A stretch of DNA of 64,000 nt from positions 1-64,000 of the forward strand of contig JAKAQR010000007.1 of NCBI GenBank assembly GCA_021819725.1, read 5' to 3'. Below are positions 26,132 through 35,400 of this stretch, piece after piece. This DNA is from Actinomycetes bacterium. Lineage in GTDB: Bacteria > Actinomycetota > Acidimicrobiia > Acidimicrobiales > Acidimicrobiaceae. A model generated the notes under the pieces. It did not search any database. It was not told the DNA's origin and saw nothing but the letters and a program-made list of their open reading frames with translations. The position numbers and the translations under genes are program-made. Every line of letters starts with the position of its first letter. The stretch's first letter is position 1.

Positions 26132-26854
26132 ATGTCCCTAACGCCACTCGAGCCGGTAAAGTCGGTTTTGGTCATTACCGCTCACCCAGACGACGTCGAT
26201 TTCGGTATCGCTGGTACGATTGCGGCATGGCGCAAACAAGGTACGGAGATCGCCTACTGTATCGTCACCGACGGTGATGCGGGCGGTTTCGATCCGAGTA
26301 TCGCTCGTTCGGAGATACCTGCGATTCGTCGACGTGAACAGCGGGCTGCCGCGAAGGTGGTCGGCGTCGACACGGTTGAATTTCTCGGCTATCACGATGG
26401 ATCGCTCGAGGTGTCGATGCCGTTGCGACACGACATCACCGCGATGATCCGACAGTTTCGGCCCGAACGGGTGCTCTGCCAATCTCCGACGCGCAATTTT
26501 GCTCGCATCGGTTCATCACACCCCGACCATCTCGCGGCTGGTGAAGCGGCGCTCTGCGCGGTCTATCCGGATGCTCGTAACCCTTTTACCCATCGTGACC
26601 TCTTAGAACAGGGCCTTGAGGCGCATACGGTGCTCGATGTGGCGCTGATGGCGTACCCTGACCCGACGCACTACGTGGATGTGACCGATACCTTCGATGC
26701 CAAGCTTGAGGCAATTGAACAACACAAGAGTCAGCTACCCGATCCCGAGGGGATGCGTACGATGGTTCGAGGCTGGCTCGCCATGGGTGCTGCCACCGCG
26801 GGTCTCGCGGAGGGGCGCTTGGCGGAGCTATTCTTTCTGGTAAAGACTGCGTAA
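26132..26854 (+). CDS. PIG-L/LmbE-type deacetylase
   Basis: This is a zinc-dependent N-acetylglucosaminide deacetylase family protein of 240 residues. The signature AHPDD is at about 17-21, VTDGDAGG follows, and the third ligand is in SSHPDHLAAGE near 132. Family members include mycothiol enzymes MshB and Mca. The length and motifs do not decide between these and other deacetylases. The neighbouring cysteine synthase could hint at thiol metabolism, which is inference. GGAGG lies 6 nt before the ATG. The gene follows a striking inverted repeat and is followed after 20 bp by the cysteine synthase gene. Confidence 0.86.
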   Translation: MSLTPLEPVKSVLVITAHPDDVDFGIAGTIAAWRKQGTEIAYCIVTDGDAGGFDPSIARSEIPAIRRREQRAAAKVVGVDTVEFLGYHDGSLEVSMPLRHDITAMIRQFRPERVLCQSPTRNFARIGSSHPDHLAAGEAALCAVYPDARNPFTHRDLLEQGLEAHTVLDVALMAYPDPTHYVDVTDTFDAKLEAIEQHKSQLPDPEGMRTMVRGWLAMGAATAGLAEGRLAELFFLVKTA

Positions 26855-26874
26855 TTACAAGGGGGTAGGGGTCA

Positions 26875-27783
26875 ATGGTGACACAACTCGGTTCTGATCT
26901 TCTCGCGCACATTGGATCGACTCCGCTGGTGCAGGTAGAGGAGGGGATTTTTGCCAAGCTTGAGTATCTCAATCCATCGGGCTCGATCAAGGCACGCATC
27001 GCGAAGTACATGATCGAGCGGGCAGAGGAACAAGGCCTGTTGGAGCCCGGGATGACCATCGTCGAAGCTTCAAGCGGGAACACCGGTAACGCGCTCAGTA
27101 TGGTGGCGGCGGTCAAAGGCTACAAGATGCTGGTGATCATGCCAGAGGGTCTTAGCAGTGAGCGAGTAGCGATATCTAAGGCTTTTGGAGCTCAGGTCCG
27201 TGAGATCGGGGACTTTCATGTCAACAATGCACTCGAGGAGGCGCGACTGCTTGGAGCGCAACCGGGGTTTTTTTGCCCAGGGCAGTTCGACTCTGAGCTC
27301 AATGTAGAGGAGAATCGAGAGATTTTTGGACCTGAGATCCTTGCCGATCTCGGTGACGGACGCCTACCAGACGCCTTTGTCATGGGTGTTGGCACGGGTG
27401 GTACCTTGATCGGAGTCGGGCAATGCCTGCATGCCGCCAATCCAGCCTGTTGGGTGGTCGGCATGGAGCCCGATGAGTCGTGCACAATCCTCTGTGGCGA
27501 GGTTCATCACCACAAGATCGAGGGTATCGCCGATGGTTTTGTCCCCGGCATCTTTGCGCGCCACCATGATGAGGTGAACGAGTTGGTGGCGGTGACCAGT
27601 TTGGATGCCATCACGGAGATGTATGCACTTGCGCAGCGGGGTTATTTGGTTGGTCCGAGTTCTGGTGCCAATCTCGTGGCGGCCAGACGGTTGAAGGAGC
27701 GCCATCCCGAGTTTGGAACGATCGTCACAGTCCTCTGCGATGAGGGTGAGAAGTACTTGAGCGAGTACTACCTAGGTCAGTAG
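26875..27783 (+). CDS. Cysteine synthase family PLP enzyme
   Basis: This is a fold-type II PLP enzyme of 302 residues. The Schiff-base Lys39 is in NPSGSIKARIA, the substrate loop is SSGNTGNA, the phosphate-binding loop is GVGTGGTLIG, and PSSGANL near the C-terminus contacts the pyridine ring. It probably makes cysteine from O-acetylserine or O-phosphoserine and sulfide. Which donor cannot be read from sequence by eye. It is probably cotranscribed with the PIG-L gene 20 bp upstream, and a strong terminator follows. Confidence 0.88.
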   Translation: MVTQLGSDLLAHIGSTPLVQVEEGIFAKLEYLNPSGSIKARIAKYMIERAEEQGLLEPGMTIVEASSGNTGNALSMVAAVKGYKMLVIMPEGLSSERVAISKAFGAQVREIGDFHVNNALEEARLLGAQPGFFCPGQFDSELNVEENREIFGPEILADLGDGRLPDAFVMGVGTGGTLIGVGQCLHAANPACWVVGMEPDESCTILCGEVHHHKIEGIADGFVPGIFARHHDEVNELVAVTSLDAITEMYALAQRGYLVGPSSGANLVAARRLKERHPEFGTIVTVLCDEGEKYLSEYYLGQ

Positions 27784-27817
27784 CGTCCACCATCATTGAT
27801 GTGATTGTGGCGAGGAT

Positions 27818-27853
27818 GAGAAGAGGGCGGTGCTGTTGCACCGCCCTCTTCTC
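27818..27853. terminator. Strong 16-bp stem-loop between convergent genes
   Basis: A perfect 16-bp stem (GAGAAGAGGGCGGTGC and its complement) with a TGTT loop lies 35 bp after the cysteine synthase stop and 64 bp past the end of the converging permease gene. There is only a short pyrimidine tail. It probably terminates both transcripts. Confidence 0.8.
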
Positions 27854-27916
27854 CTTGATCGGTTGTGGGCTCGAAGTCCTCGGTCTCCCAACGGGCCAAG
27901 GACTTCTCCCGATTAG

Positions 27917-29566
27917 CTAGTCGGCGAGACTCGCTTCACCATTTTGGACTCCGCGACGGAGCTCAGCTGCCCGGGCGAAGGCCTGCTCAGTGTCCTCGCT
28001 GTTACGACCCGAGGCAACGGCCCAGGTGTAGAAGACAATGGCGACGATGATATCGACGACGATGTCATAGGGGTAGTGGATGAATCCCTTGTTATGGTTG
28101 AATGGAGCTCCAAACCGTGCCGCACCAAAATAGGCGATGGCGAGCATGGAGAGGAGATAGACCGGCAACCAGATGCCGGACTTCCAGTCCTCACGCGTGA
28201 TTTTTTCGACAGGCGCTCCCACGGCAGAGGCGATGAGGTAGATAGCGGTTCCACCGAGAATACCGACGACGAGCTTCCAATCGACTCCCCAACCTGACCA
28301 GTAGATGATGAGGGTGCCACCGATGAAGGCTAGCAGGCCAAAGACTTTGGCTCCACCCAACCGGAAGGGACGGTGCTTGTCGTTGTGGTACTTGCGGAAG
28401 ACCGCGAGCGAGACTGGACCCATCACGTAAGTGAAGGCAGTCGCCGAGGAGATGACCCCCACTAGGCTCTGCCAGCTTGGGAAGGGCAGCAAGAAGATAA
28501 TGGCAAAGAGCACGGTGATGGACATGGCCCAGATTGGGACGCCGAAACGTTCGGAGACGCTACGGAACTTGTTGCCGAGGTAGTTATTACGAGCGGAGCC
28601 GAGCACCACGCGTCCACCAGAGGAGAGGTAGACCAATCCGGTTCCTGACGGTGAGAGCACGGCATCGGCGTAGAGGATCGATGCAAGCCATCCCAGGCCA
28701 ATGATGGTCGCTACCTGGGCGAATGGTGAGGTGTAGGCTAACGCAGCCCAACCCTTGGCAATCGCGTTCGGTGGAAGAGCGGCGATGAACACCACCTGGA
28801 CGAGGGTGTAGACCAGCGCCCCAAGCAGGATCGCGGTGAGGATGGCACGTGGTACGTCGCGCTGTGGATTCTTTGCCTCACCAGCCATATCGACCGCCTG
28901 CCGGAAGCCGAGCAAGGAGAAGATGATGCCTCCGGAGGAGATGGCGATGAAGACACCAGCGGTACCATAGGGCATGAAGCCCGATCCATGGGCCGTGGTC
29001 GCCGTGTAGTTGCCCCAGTGCTTTGCGACGAAGAGAATCACGATGATCGTCAGTGTCGGTGTGATGAACTTGAGGAACGTAACCACGCTATTGATCTTGG
29101 CAAAGACCTTGACCCCGTAGATATTGATCGCGTAGAAGATGAGGAGAATGATGGCCTCGACGACGAAGTCTAAGGTCTTGTTGTTCTGAAACGAGGTGAT
29201 GTAGTGCTCGGCGTACTGGACGACCGCTTCTGCCTCGATAGCCGGTACTGCCGCGTATCCCAGGAATGCACCCCAGCTCATGATGAAGCCGACGAGCGAA
29301 CCGTGGGAGAAGTGCGGAAATCTCGTGATTCCACCGGCCTCGGGCAACATGCCAGAGAGCTCGGCGTAGACGAGCGCGATGAAGGTGACGATGATCGCTG
29401 CGATGATCCACGCCAAGATGGCGGCTGGACCAGCGTAGTTTGCTGCGTAGAGCACACCGAAGAGCCACCCAGACCCGATGATCGCACCGAGCCCAGCGAA
29501 GCTGAGGTCGATATACGACATCTCGCGTCGTAAGCGCCCTCCTTCGGTAGTTTTGTTTATTTGCAT
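27917..29566 (-). CDS. APC-superfamily amino acid permease
   Basis: A 549-residue integral membrane protein with about 12 hydrophobic segments. The first segment carries the APC substrate-binding glycine motif in SFAGLGAIIGSGWLFG (about 22-37). The second and third segments contain ALVYAELSGMLPEAGG. It probably exchanges or imports an amino acid or amine by proton coupling; the substrate is unknown. The charged ends are cytoplasmic. The AGGGGGA box is about 8 nt before the ATG. The 198-bp region upstream to the ABC gene holds no other gene and no recognisable riboswitch. Confidence 0.9.
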   Translation of the reverse strand: MQINKTTEGGRLRREMSYIDLSFAGLGAIIGSGWLFGVLYAANYAGPAAILAWIIAAIIVTFIALVYAELSGMLPEAGGITRFPHFSHGSLVGFIMSWGAFLGYAAVPAIEAEAVVQYAEHYITSFQNNKTLDFVVEAIILLIFYAINIYGVKVFAKINSVVTFLKFITPTLTIIVILFVAKHWGNYTATTAHGSGFMPYGTAGVFIAISSGGIIFSLLGFRQAVDMAGEAKNPQRDVPRAILTAILLGALVYTLVQVVFIAALPPNAIAKGWAALAYTSPFAQVATIIGLGWLASILYADAVLSPSGTGLVYLSSGGRVVLGSARNNYLGNKFRSVSERFGVPIWAMSITVLFAIIFLLPFPSWQSLVGVISSATAFTYVMGPVSLAVFRKYHNDKHRPFRLGGAKVFGLLAFIGGTLIIYWSGWGVDWKLVVGILGGTAIYLIASAVGAPVEKITREDWKSGIWLPVYLLSMLAIAYFGAARFGAPFNHNKGFIHYPYDIVVDIIVAIVFYTWAVASGRNSEDTEQAFARAAELRRGVQNGEASLAD

Positions 29567-29764
29567 TGAGTAGGTCCCCCTGACTTCCCATTTTGTTGTC
29601 TCTGGCCTTGTCGTTAGCCCTCGAAGCCATTGTGGACTTCGATTGTGCTAAACCTAGTACCATTCGAAGGGAGAGGTCGACAGTTTTGTTAAATTTGTGA
29701 CGTTTCCAGGTTGGTGGGCTCCGGTTAGGAGTCGAGATGCCAGGCGCTGCGGCACCCAACGGCG

Positions 29765-31651
29765 CTAGTCGATCCTTTCAGGAGTAGGCATCGGTAGGTC
29801 GGTAGCCGCTGGGGATCGAAACTGCCGCTCGAAGACACTTGCGTAGAGTCCTTGCTGACTCAGTAAGTCCTGGTGCGAACCGACCTCAGCGACCCGGCCG
29901 TGATCGAGGACCACGATCGTATCGGCGTCCAAAACCGTGGAGAGTCGGTGGGCGATGACGAGCGACGTCCTGCCTCGCAGGGTACGTTGAATTGCCCCCT
30001 GGATGAGCGCCTCGTTGGTGGAGTCCAGGCTCGAGGTGGCTTCATCGAGGACGACGACTCTCGGGTCCTTCAACAGGACTCGGGCGATCGACAGGCGTTG
30101 CTTCTCGCCACCTGAGAGCCGATAACCCCGTTCGCCTACCAGCGTGTCGAGCCCTTGGGGAAGACGGTCGATGAGTTCGGCTAGTTGGCTCGCTTCGACC
30201 GCGTGAAGGAGATCTTGGGTGGTCGCGTGGATGTTGGCATACAAGAGGTTAGAGCGTACGGTGTCATGGAAGAGAAAAGGGTCCTGGGAGACGACACCGA
30301 CGAGTGCTCGTAACTCCTCCAGATCGAGCTGGCGTAGATCAACACCGTCGAGGGTGATTGACCCATCGATTGGGTCATAGAGTCGAGTGATCAGGTTCGT
30401 CACGGTGGTTTTGCCAGCGCCTGAGTGTCCCACGAGCGCTGTCATCGTCCCTTCGGCCAGGGTGATGGTGATGTCAGACAGCGCATACTCCTCAGTGGCG
30501 GCCTTGGTCAATGTCGGGTTCTTGGCAAGACTCGCCAACGGGGTTGCGCTTGGGTAGCGAAAACTGACATGGTCGAAGACGATGCGTCCCCTTGGATGGG
30601 CAAGATGGATGGGATGGGTCGGGTTCTGCACCTCGGGCGTGAGGTCGAGCACCTCGTAGACCCGGTCAAAGCTCACAAGCGCCTGAAGAAGGTTGACACG
30701 GGCCGAGGAGAGATCGGTGAGGGGCGCGAAGAGCTTCGTCACGTACTGTGCTAAGGCCACCAGAGCACCAAGCGTGAGCGCATGGTGTAACGCCTCGTCT
30801 CCACCGATGGCGTACACCGCTATCGTCCCGATGCCACCCATGAGTGCCAAGGTGCTATAGTACAGCCGTCCAAAAAGTGCAAAACGGATGCCAGCCTCTC
30901 GGACATCGGCTGCCTGGGTCCGAAATTGCTGCGATTCCCGGTTCCGATTGCCGAATAATGAGACCAGTAACGATCCAGAGACGTTGAAACGTTCCTGTTC
31001 GAAGGCGGTCATCTCCGCATTCGCCTGCATCTGAACCCGTGCATACTGGGTGAGACGCTTGCCGAGTAGGCGATCGAGGAGGATCAGTACGGGTACGATC
31101 AGCAATGCGAGAGCGGTCACCTCTGGTGAGAGTTCGAACATGAAAAAGAGCGTAAACACGAGGGTGGCGACGTCCGAGACCAGCGAACCGAGTGTGCCAA
31201 CAACCTGCTGTGAGGCTACGACATCGTTGTTCACCCGCGAGATGATCGAGCCGGTCTGCGAATGGGTGAAGAAGCTGAGGGAGAGAGTTTGCATGTGCTC
31301 AAAGAGACGGATTCTCAACCGGTAAATAATCCCCTCTCCGATCACGGACTGAAGGTAGCGGCTCAGCACTCCGACTCCCGTCTGGGCGAGCGTTAGGGCG
31401 CCGAGGATGACCGTGTAGATGATCAACAGGTGCAGTGAACCTCGGGGGATGGCATTGTTGATGAGGTCTTTAAAGAGCAGAGGGGTGAGGGAACCAAAGA
31501 GTGCGCCGAGCAGAATCGCCACAAGGTAGGCGACGATGCCAAAGCGAAACTCCTTAGTCACCTGCCACGCACGACCGAGTGTCCTGCTATCGATATCCTT
31601 CGCTGATACAGGATTTGAAGTCCTGTTCCGAAGGCCGCGCATCGTATTCAC
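29765..31651 (-). CDS. ABC exporter with fused membrane and ATPase domains
   Basis: This is a 628-residue half-transporter of the MsbA/MdlB type. The transmembrane domain covers about 35-330 with six segments (SLSFFTHSQTGSIISRVNND is the first coupling region). The ATPase domain has Walker A GHSGAGKTT, signature LSGGEKQRLS and Walker B VVVLDEATSSLD, all intact, with a switch His in VIAHRLST. It works as a homodimer or with an unlinked partner to export a lipid, drug or peptide. The GTG start has no clear ribosome-binding site. It is divergent from bluB, with 74 bp between. Confidence 0.92.
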   Translation of the reverse strand: MNTMRGLRNRTSNPVSAKDIDSRTLGRAWQVTKEFRFGIVAYLVAILLGALFGSLTPLLFKDLINNAIPRGSLHLLIIYTVILGALTLAQTGVGVLSRYLQSVIGEGIIYRLRIRLFEHMQTLSLSFFTHSQTGSIISRVNNDVVASQQVVGTLGSLVSDVATLVFTLFFMFELSPEVTALALLIVPVLILLDRLLGKRLTQYARVQMQANAEMTAFEQERFNVSGSLLVSLFGNRNRESQQFRTQAADVREAGIRFALFGRLYYSTLALMGGIGTIAVYAIGGDEALHHALTLGALVALAQYVTKLFAPLTDLSSARVNLLQALVSFDRVYEVLDLTPEVQNPTHPIHLAHPRGRIVFDHVSFRYPSATPLASLAKNPTLTKAATEEYALSDITITLAEGTMTALVGHSGAGKTTVTNLITRLYDPIDGSITLDGVDLRQLDLEELRALVGVVSQDPFLFHDTVRSNLLYANIHATTQDLLHAVEASQLAELIDRLPQGLDTLVGERGYRLSGGEKQRLSIARVLLKDPRVVVLDEATSSLDSTNEALIQGAIQRTLRGRTSLVIAHRLSTVLDADTIVVLDHGRVAEVGSHQDLLSQQGLYASVFERQFRSPAATDLPMPTPERID

Positions 31652-31725
31652 CGGCGTCGTCTGATTGTCTGCACACCAAAAAGGCTAGTAGCCTTGGGCG
31701 AGGTTTGTGAAAAGAAGGGATATTC

Positions 31726-32403
31726 ATGGACAAGGACAGCTTCTACGAGGTAGTCTTCGGGCGTCGGGACGTCCGGGGGCAGTTCAATGGGGAGGCGATG
31801 GATCCCAAGGTGCTCGGGCGGATCTTGACGGCAGCGCATAGCGCACCGAGCGTTGGGATGTCACAACCCTGGGATTTTGTCTTGGTCGAGGCGGACGAGA
31901 CTCGCCAGGCCTTCCATGCTCATGTTGAGAATGAACGGGCTATTTTCGCGGCGAGTCTTGACGGCGATTCGCAAGCGCGTTTCCGTGGAATCAAGATCGA
32001 AGGGATCCTCGATGCCAGCCTCGGTATCGTGGTAACCTACGATCCAGAGCGTGGCTCTCCTCACGTCCTTGGGCGTCATGCGATCGCTGATGCGGGACTC
32101 TACTCTGTGTGCCTAGCGATTGAGAACCTTTGGCTTGCTGCAACTGCGGAGAGGATTGGCGTCGGGTGGGTCTCCTTCTATCGCGAGGAGTTTCTCGCCG
32201 ATCTTGTTGGGCTCCCTGCTGGCGTGCGGCCAATCGCTTGGCTCTGTATTGGTCCGGTCACGCACTTTGAACAGGTGCCTGACCTCGAAAGACTGGATTG
32301 GCAGGCGCGACGTCCCCTGTTGCCTTACGTGCATGTCGATCGATTTGGCAGCCAGTCAGGTTCTGAACGTCTTGCTGCGGTGCCCCGAGATGGGGCCGAC
32401 TGA
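31726..32403 (+). CDS. bluB: 5,6-dimethylbenzimidazole synthase BluB
   Basis: BluB breaks down reduced FMN with oxygen to give 5,6-dimethylbenzimidazole, the lower ligand of cobalamin. The nitroreductase-like fold shows in FYEVVFGRRDVRGQF, HSAPSVGMSQPWDF, GRHAIADAGLYSVCLAIENLWLAA and GVGWVSFY. The 225-residue length fits. AGAAGGGA lies 6 nt before the ATG. cobT, which uses the product, is at 59.4 kb. No cobalamin riboswitch is visible in the short upstream gap. Confidence 0.93.
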   Translation: MDKDSFYEVVFGRRDVRGQFNGEAMDPKVLGRILTAAHSAPSVGMSQPWDFVLVEADETRQAFHAHVENERAIFAASLDGDSQARFRGIKIEGILDASLGIVVTYDPERGSPHVLGRHAIADAGLYSVCLAIENLWLAATAERIGVGWVSFYREEFLADLVGLPAGVRPIAWLCIGPVTHFEQVPDLERLDWQARRPLLPYVHVDRFGSQSGSERLAAVPRDGAD

Positions 32404-32486
32404 GACGCAGATACTCCGAAGAGCAGGCTCGCACCATCGGCGTAGCCACCGTTCACTCAACGATCCCGATGACAGTACTATGGTTG

Positions 32487-35400
32487 TTAAAACTTCAGAC
32501 TTTCCAGGAGGGCCTGAAGCATCTCCCCTCGCTCAAGGTTGTCAGCGACGTGCGCCACCGCCTCCGTAATGGTTGCATCGAGCGGTTGCCCCAGAAAGAT
32601 ACTGCGCGAGAGGTTGTTCAAGCGATCCTGTACCTGCTGCTGTGCGAGTACCGAAGCGAGGTCAGAGGTAGCAACATTGGAGAGTAATTCGCGGGTGTTG
32701 ATGATCCCACTGTCGAGCTCCAGACGGTAAAGCCGATCTGCGAAGCTCTCAAGGTCGTCCACCGTGTGTTCCTGATCGACGAGCAGCGAGAGGTAGAGCG
32801 CCAGCGCTCGTCCGGGAACAAGGAGGTCGGTTGCTTGGGTATCGAGCTCCGACTCGGACATCCAAGCTCGTCGCTCTTGCCAACTCGTAGGCAGGTCATC
32901 GCGTAGGCTTAATTGGTGTGCCACCGTCTTGACATCGGCGACCAGTGAACTGAGATTATCGGCGTCGAAGAGACCTTCTGGCTCACCGACGACGAGCCGC
33001 AGTTCGAGGGCAGAGGTGCAAACCAGATCCTGGAACCCGAGATAGGCCGACATCCGTGCGTCAAAAGAGGTTCCAGTGGACCACAAGAGCCGACGCACGG
33101 TCGTACGAGCATCCGTGAGCAGGAGTGCCAAGTAGACGTATTCGGCGGCCTTCACGATCGAGATGTTTGCGGCCGCAGCGATGGCTTGGACACCAAAGAC
33201 TCCGACATGGTTGACGATGACGTTGGCGATCGTGGTAGCGATCAGCTCGCGCCGCAGTGGGTGCCGAAGCGAGAGCTGTTTGATGCGCTGTCGAACCGGC
33301 AATGGGAAGTACTCCTCATAGAGGCCATCGGTTAACGGATGGTCTAACAGGGAACTCTCCATGAGTTGTTGGTTGAGGTCCAACTTTACATACGAGATGA
33401 TGATGGACAACTCGGCCCTTGTCAACTTCCTCGTCGGTGGATTGGCCGCGATGACCGAAGGATCGGGTAGGTGTTCAACCGCTGGAGCAAGGCCCGCGGA
33501 CTGCACAAGATGACCAAGTAGTCGGGTGATCTCGCCCCAGGAATGGTCGTAGCGCGCCTCAGCGGCTGAGAGTGCCCAGTTCTGGTAGACGTTATCGGCA
33601 AGCACCTGCGTCTCAACTTCAGAGACACATTGGGTTAGTATCTCGTTGCGCTGGTCGACGGTGAGCGCACCCTCATGCACGAGCGCATCCAATGCGATCT
33701 TGATGTTCACCTCGTGGTCGGAGGTATCGACGCCAGCGGAGTTGTCGATGGAGTCGGTGTTACACCGACCGCCGCTCAGACAGTATTCGATGCGACCGAG
33801 TTGGGTCATCCCGAGGTTGCCGCCTTCACCGATGACTCGAGCACGGACCTCATTGCCGTTGACACGGACTGCATCATTTGCCTTGTCGGCGACCTCTACA
33901 TTGGCCTCCGATGTGGCTTTGACATAGGTGCCGATGCCTCCGTTGAAGAGGAGATCGACCGGCGCTTGGAGGATATGCCTGATGAGCTGATTGGGCTCGT
34001 AGGTGGCTACTGGTATTCCAAAGGCCTCTGCGGCCTGGGCTGATATTTTGATACCTTTGACGTTGCGCGGATAGACACCGCCGCCGGTGGAGATGGCGGA
34101 TTCAGGGTAGTCCTCCCACGTGGTGCCAGCCCCCTGTGAAAAGATGGCGGAGCGTGCCTGCCACGAGACCTCTGGCTCTGGATCGGGGTCGAGGAAGATA
34201 TGGCGGTGATCGAATGCTGCGATGAGCTTGAGCTGGTGGGAACGTAGTGTCCCGTTGCCAAAGACATCACCAGAGAGATCGCCAACCCCTACGACTCGAA
34301 TCGGAGTCCGTGCGATGTCGATGCCGACGGCGTCGAAGAGATGCTCTACCGAGACCCAGGCGCCCTTGGCGGTGATGCCCATTTCTTTGTGGTCAAAGCC
34401 ATGAGAACCACCCGAGGCAAAGGCATCTCCGAGCCAGTAGCCATGAGCTACGGCGATTTCGTTCGCGATATCGGAGAAGGTCGCCGTTCCCTTATCGGCG
34501 GCGACGACGAGATAGTGGTCAGGCCCATCGTGGCATACCGTGTCCTGGGGAGGAACGATTTTGCCGGCCACAAGGTTGTCGGTCAGCGAGAGCAACGTCT
34601 CCATGAAGATGCGATACGAACGCTCGATCTTGGCGGCATTACGACTCTTCGGATCGAGGTCTTTCACGATAAAGCCACCCTTGGACCCGACTGGCACGAT
34701 GACCGCGTTCTTCACCGTTTGCGCCTTCATGAGACCTAAGATCTCGGTCCTAAAGTCCTCCATGCGGTCAGAAAATCTGATACCACCTCGTGCCACCGGT
34801 CCACCACGCAGGTGCACGGCCTCGGTGGTCTCGTTCCGTAGATAGATTTCGTAGCGTGGCTTTGGATCAGGAAGGAAGCTGAGGTGTCGGGGGTCGATCT
34901 TGAAGGCTACGGCTTTGCGTTCTGCTTGGAAGAGGTTGGTGCGAAGCATCGCACGAATGAGTTCCTCCATGCCTCGCAAGACTTTGTCCTGATCGAGCGA
35001 ACTCACATTGCTCAATTCTTCCTCCAGTGAGGCGATCAAACGTTCACTGGACTCGTCGCGGTCAAGCTCGGAGATCTCGGGGTCAAAGCGGGTGTAGAAC
35101 AGACGCACCAATGTGCGCGCGAGCGTCGGCTGATTTACCAGAGCCTGTTGGCAGTAGGTTTCGGAATATCCCAAGTTGGTGAGCCTCATGTAGCTCGCTA
35201 GCGCCCTTGTGACCGCGATCTCATCTGGTTTGAGTTCAGCGGTAATGGCAAGCTGATTGAGCTGATCGTTTTCTTCATCGCCGCGCCAAATAGCAGCCAG
35301 CGACTGCTCTACCCGTTCGCGGACCCGTCCATGGCCAAGACGTTGCAGTGCCTCATCGCTTTCGACGACAAGACCTAGATCGATGATCCAGAGCTCTCGG

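Noticed and set aside
31652..31725. Possible cobalamin riboswitch before bluB
   Set aside because: The gap is only 74 bp, with a normal ribosome-binding site and no B12-box-like sequence. cobT overlaps its upstream gene.
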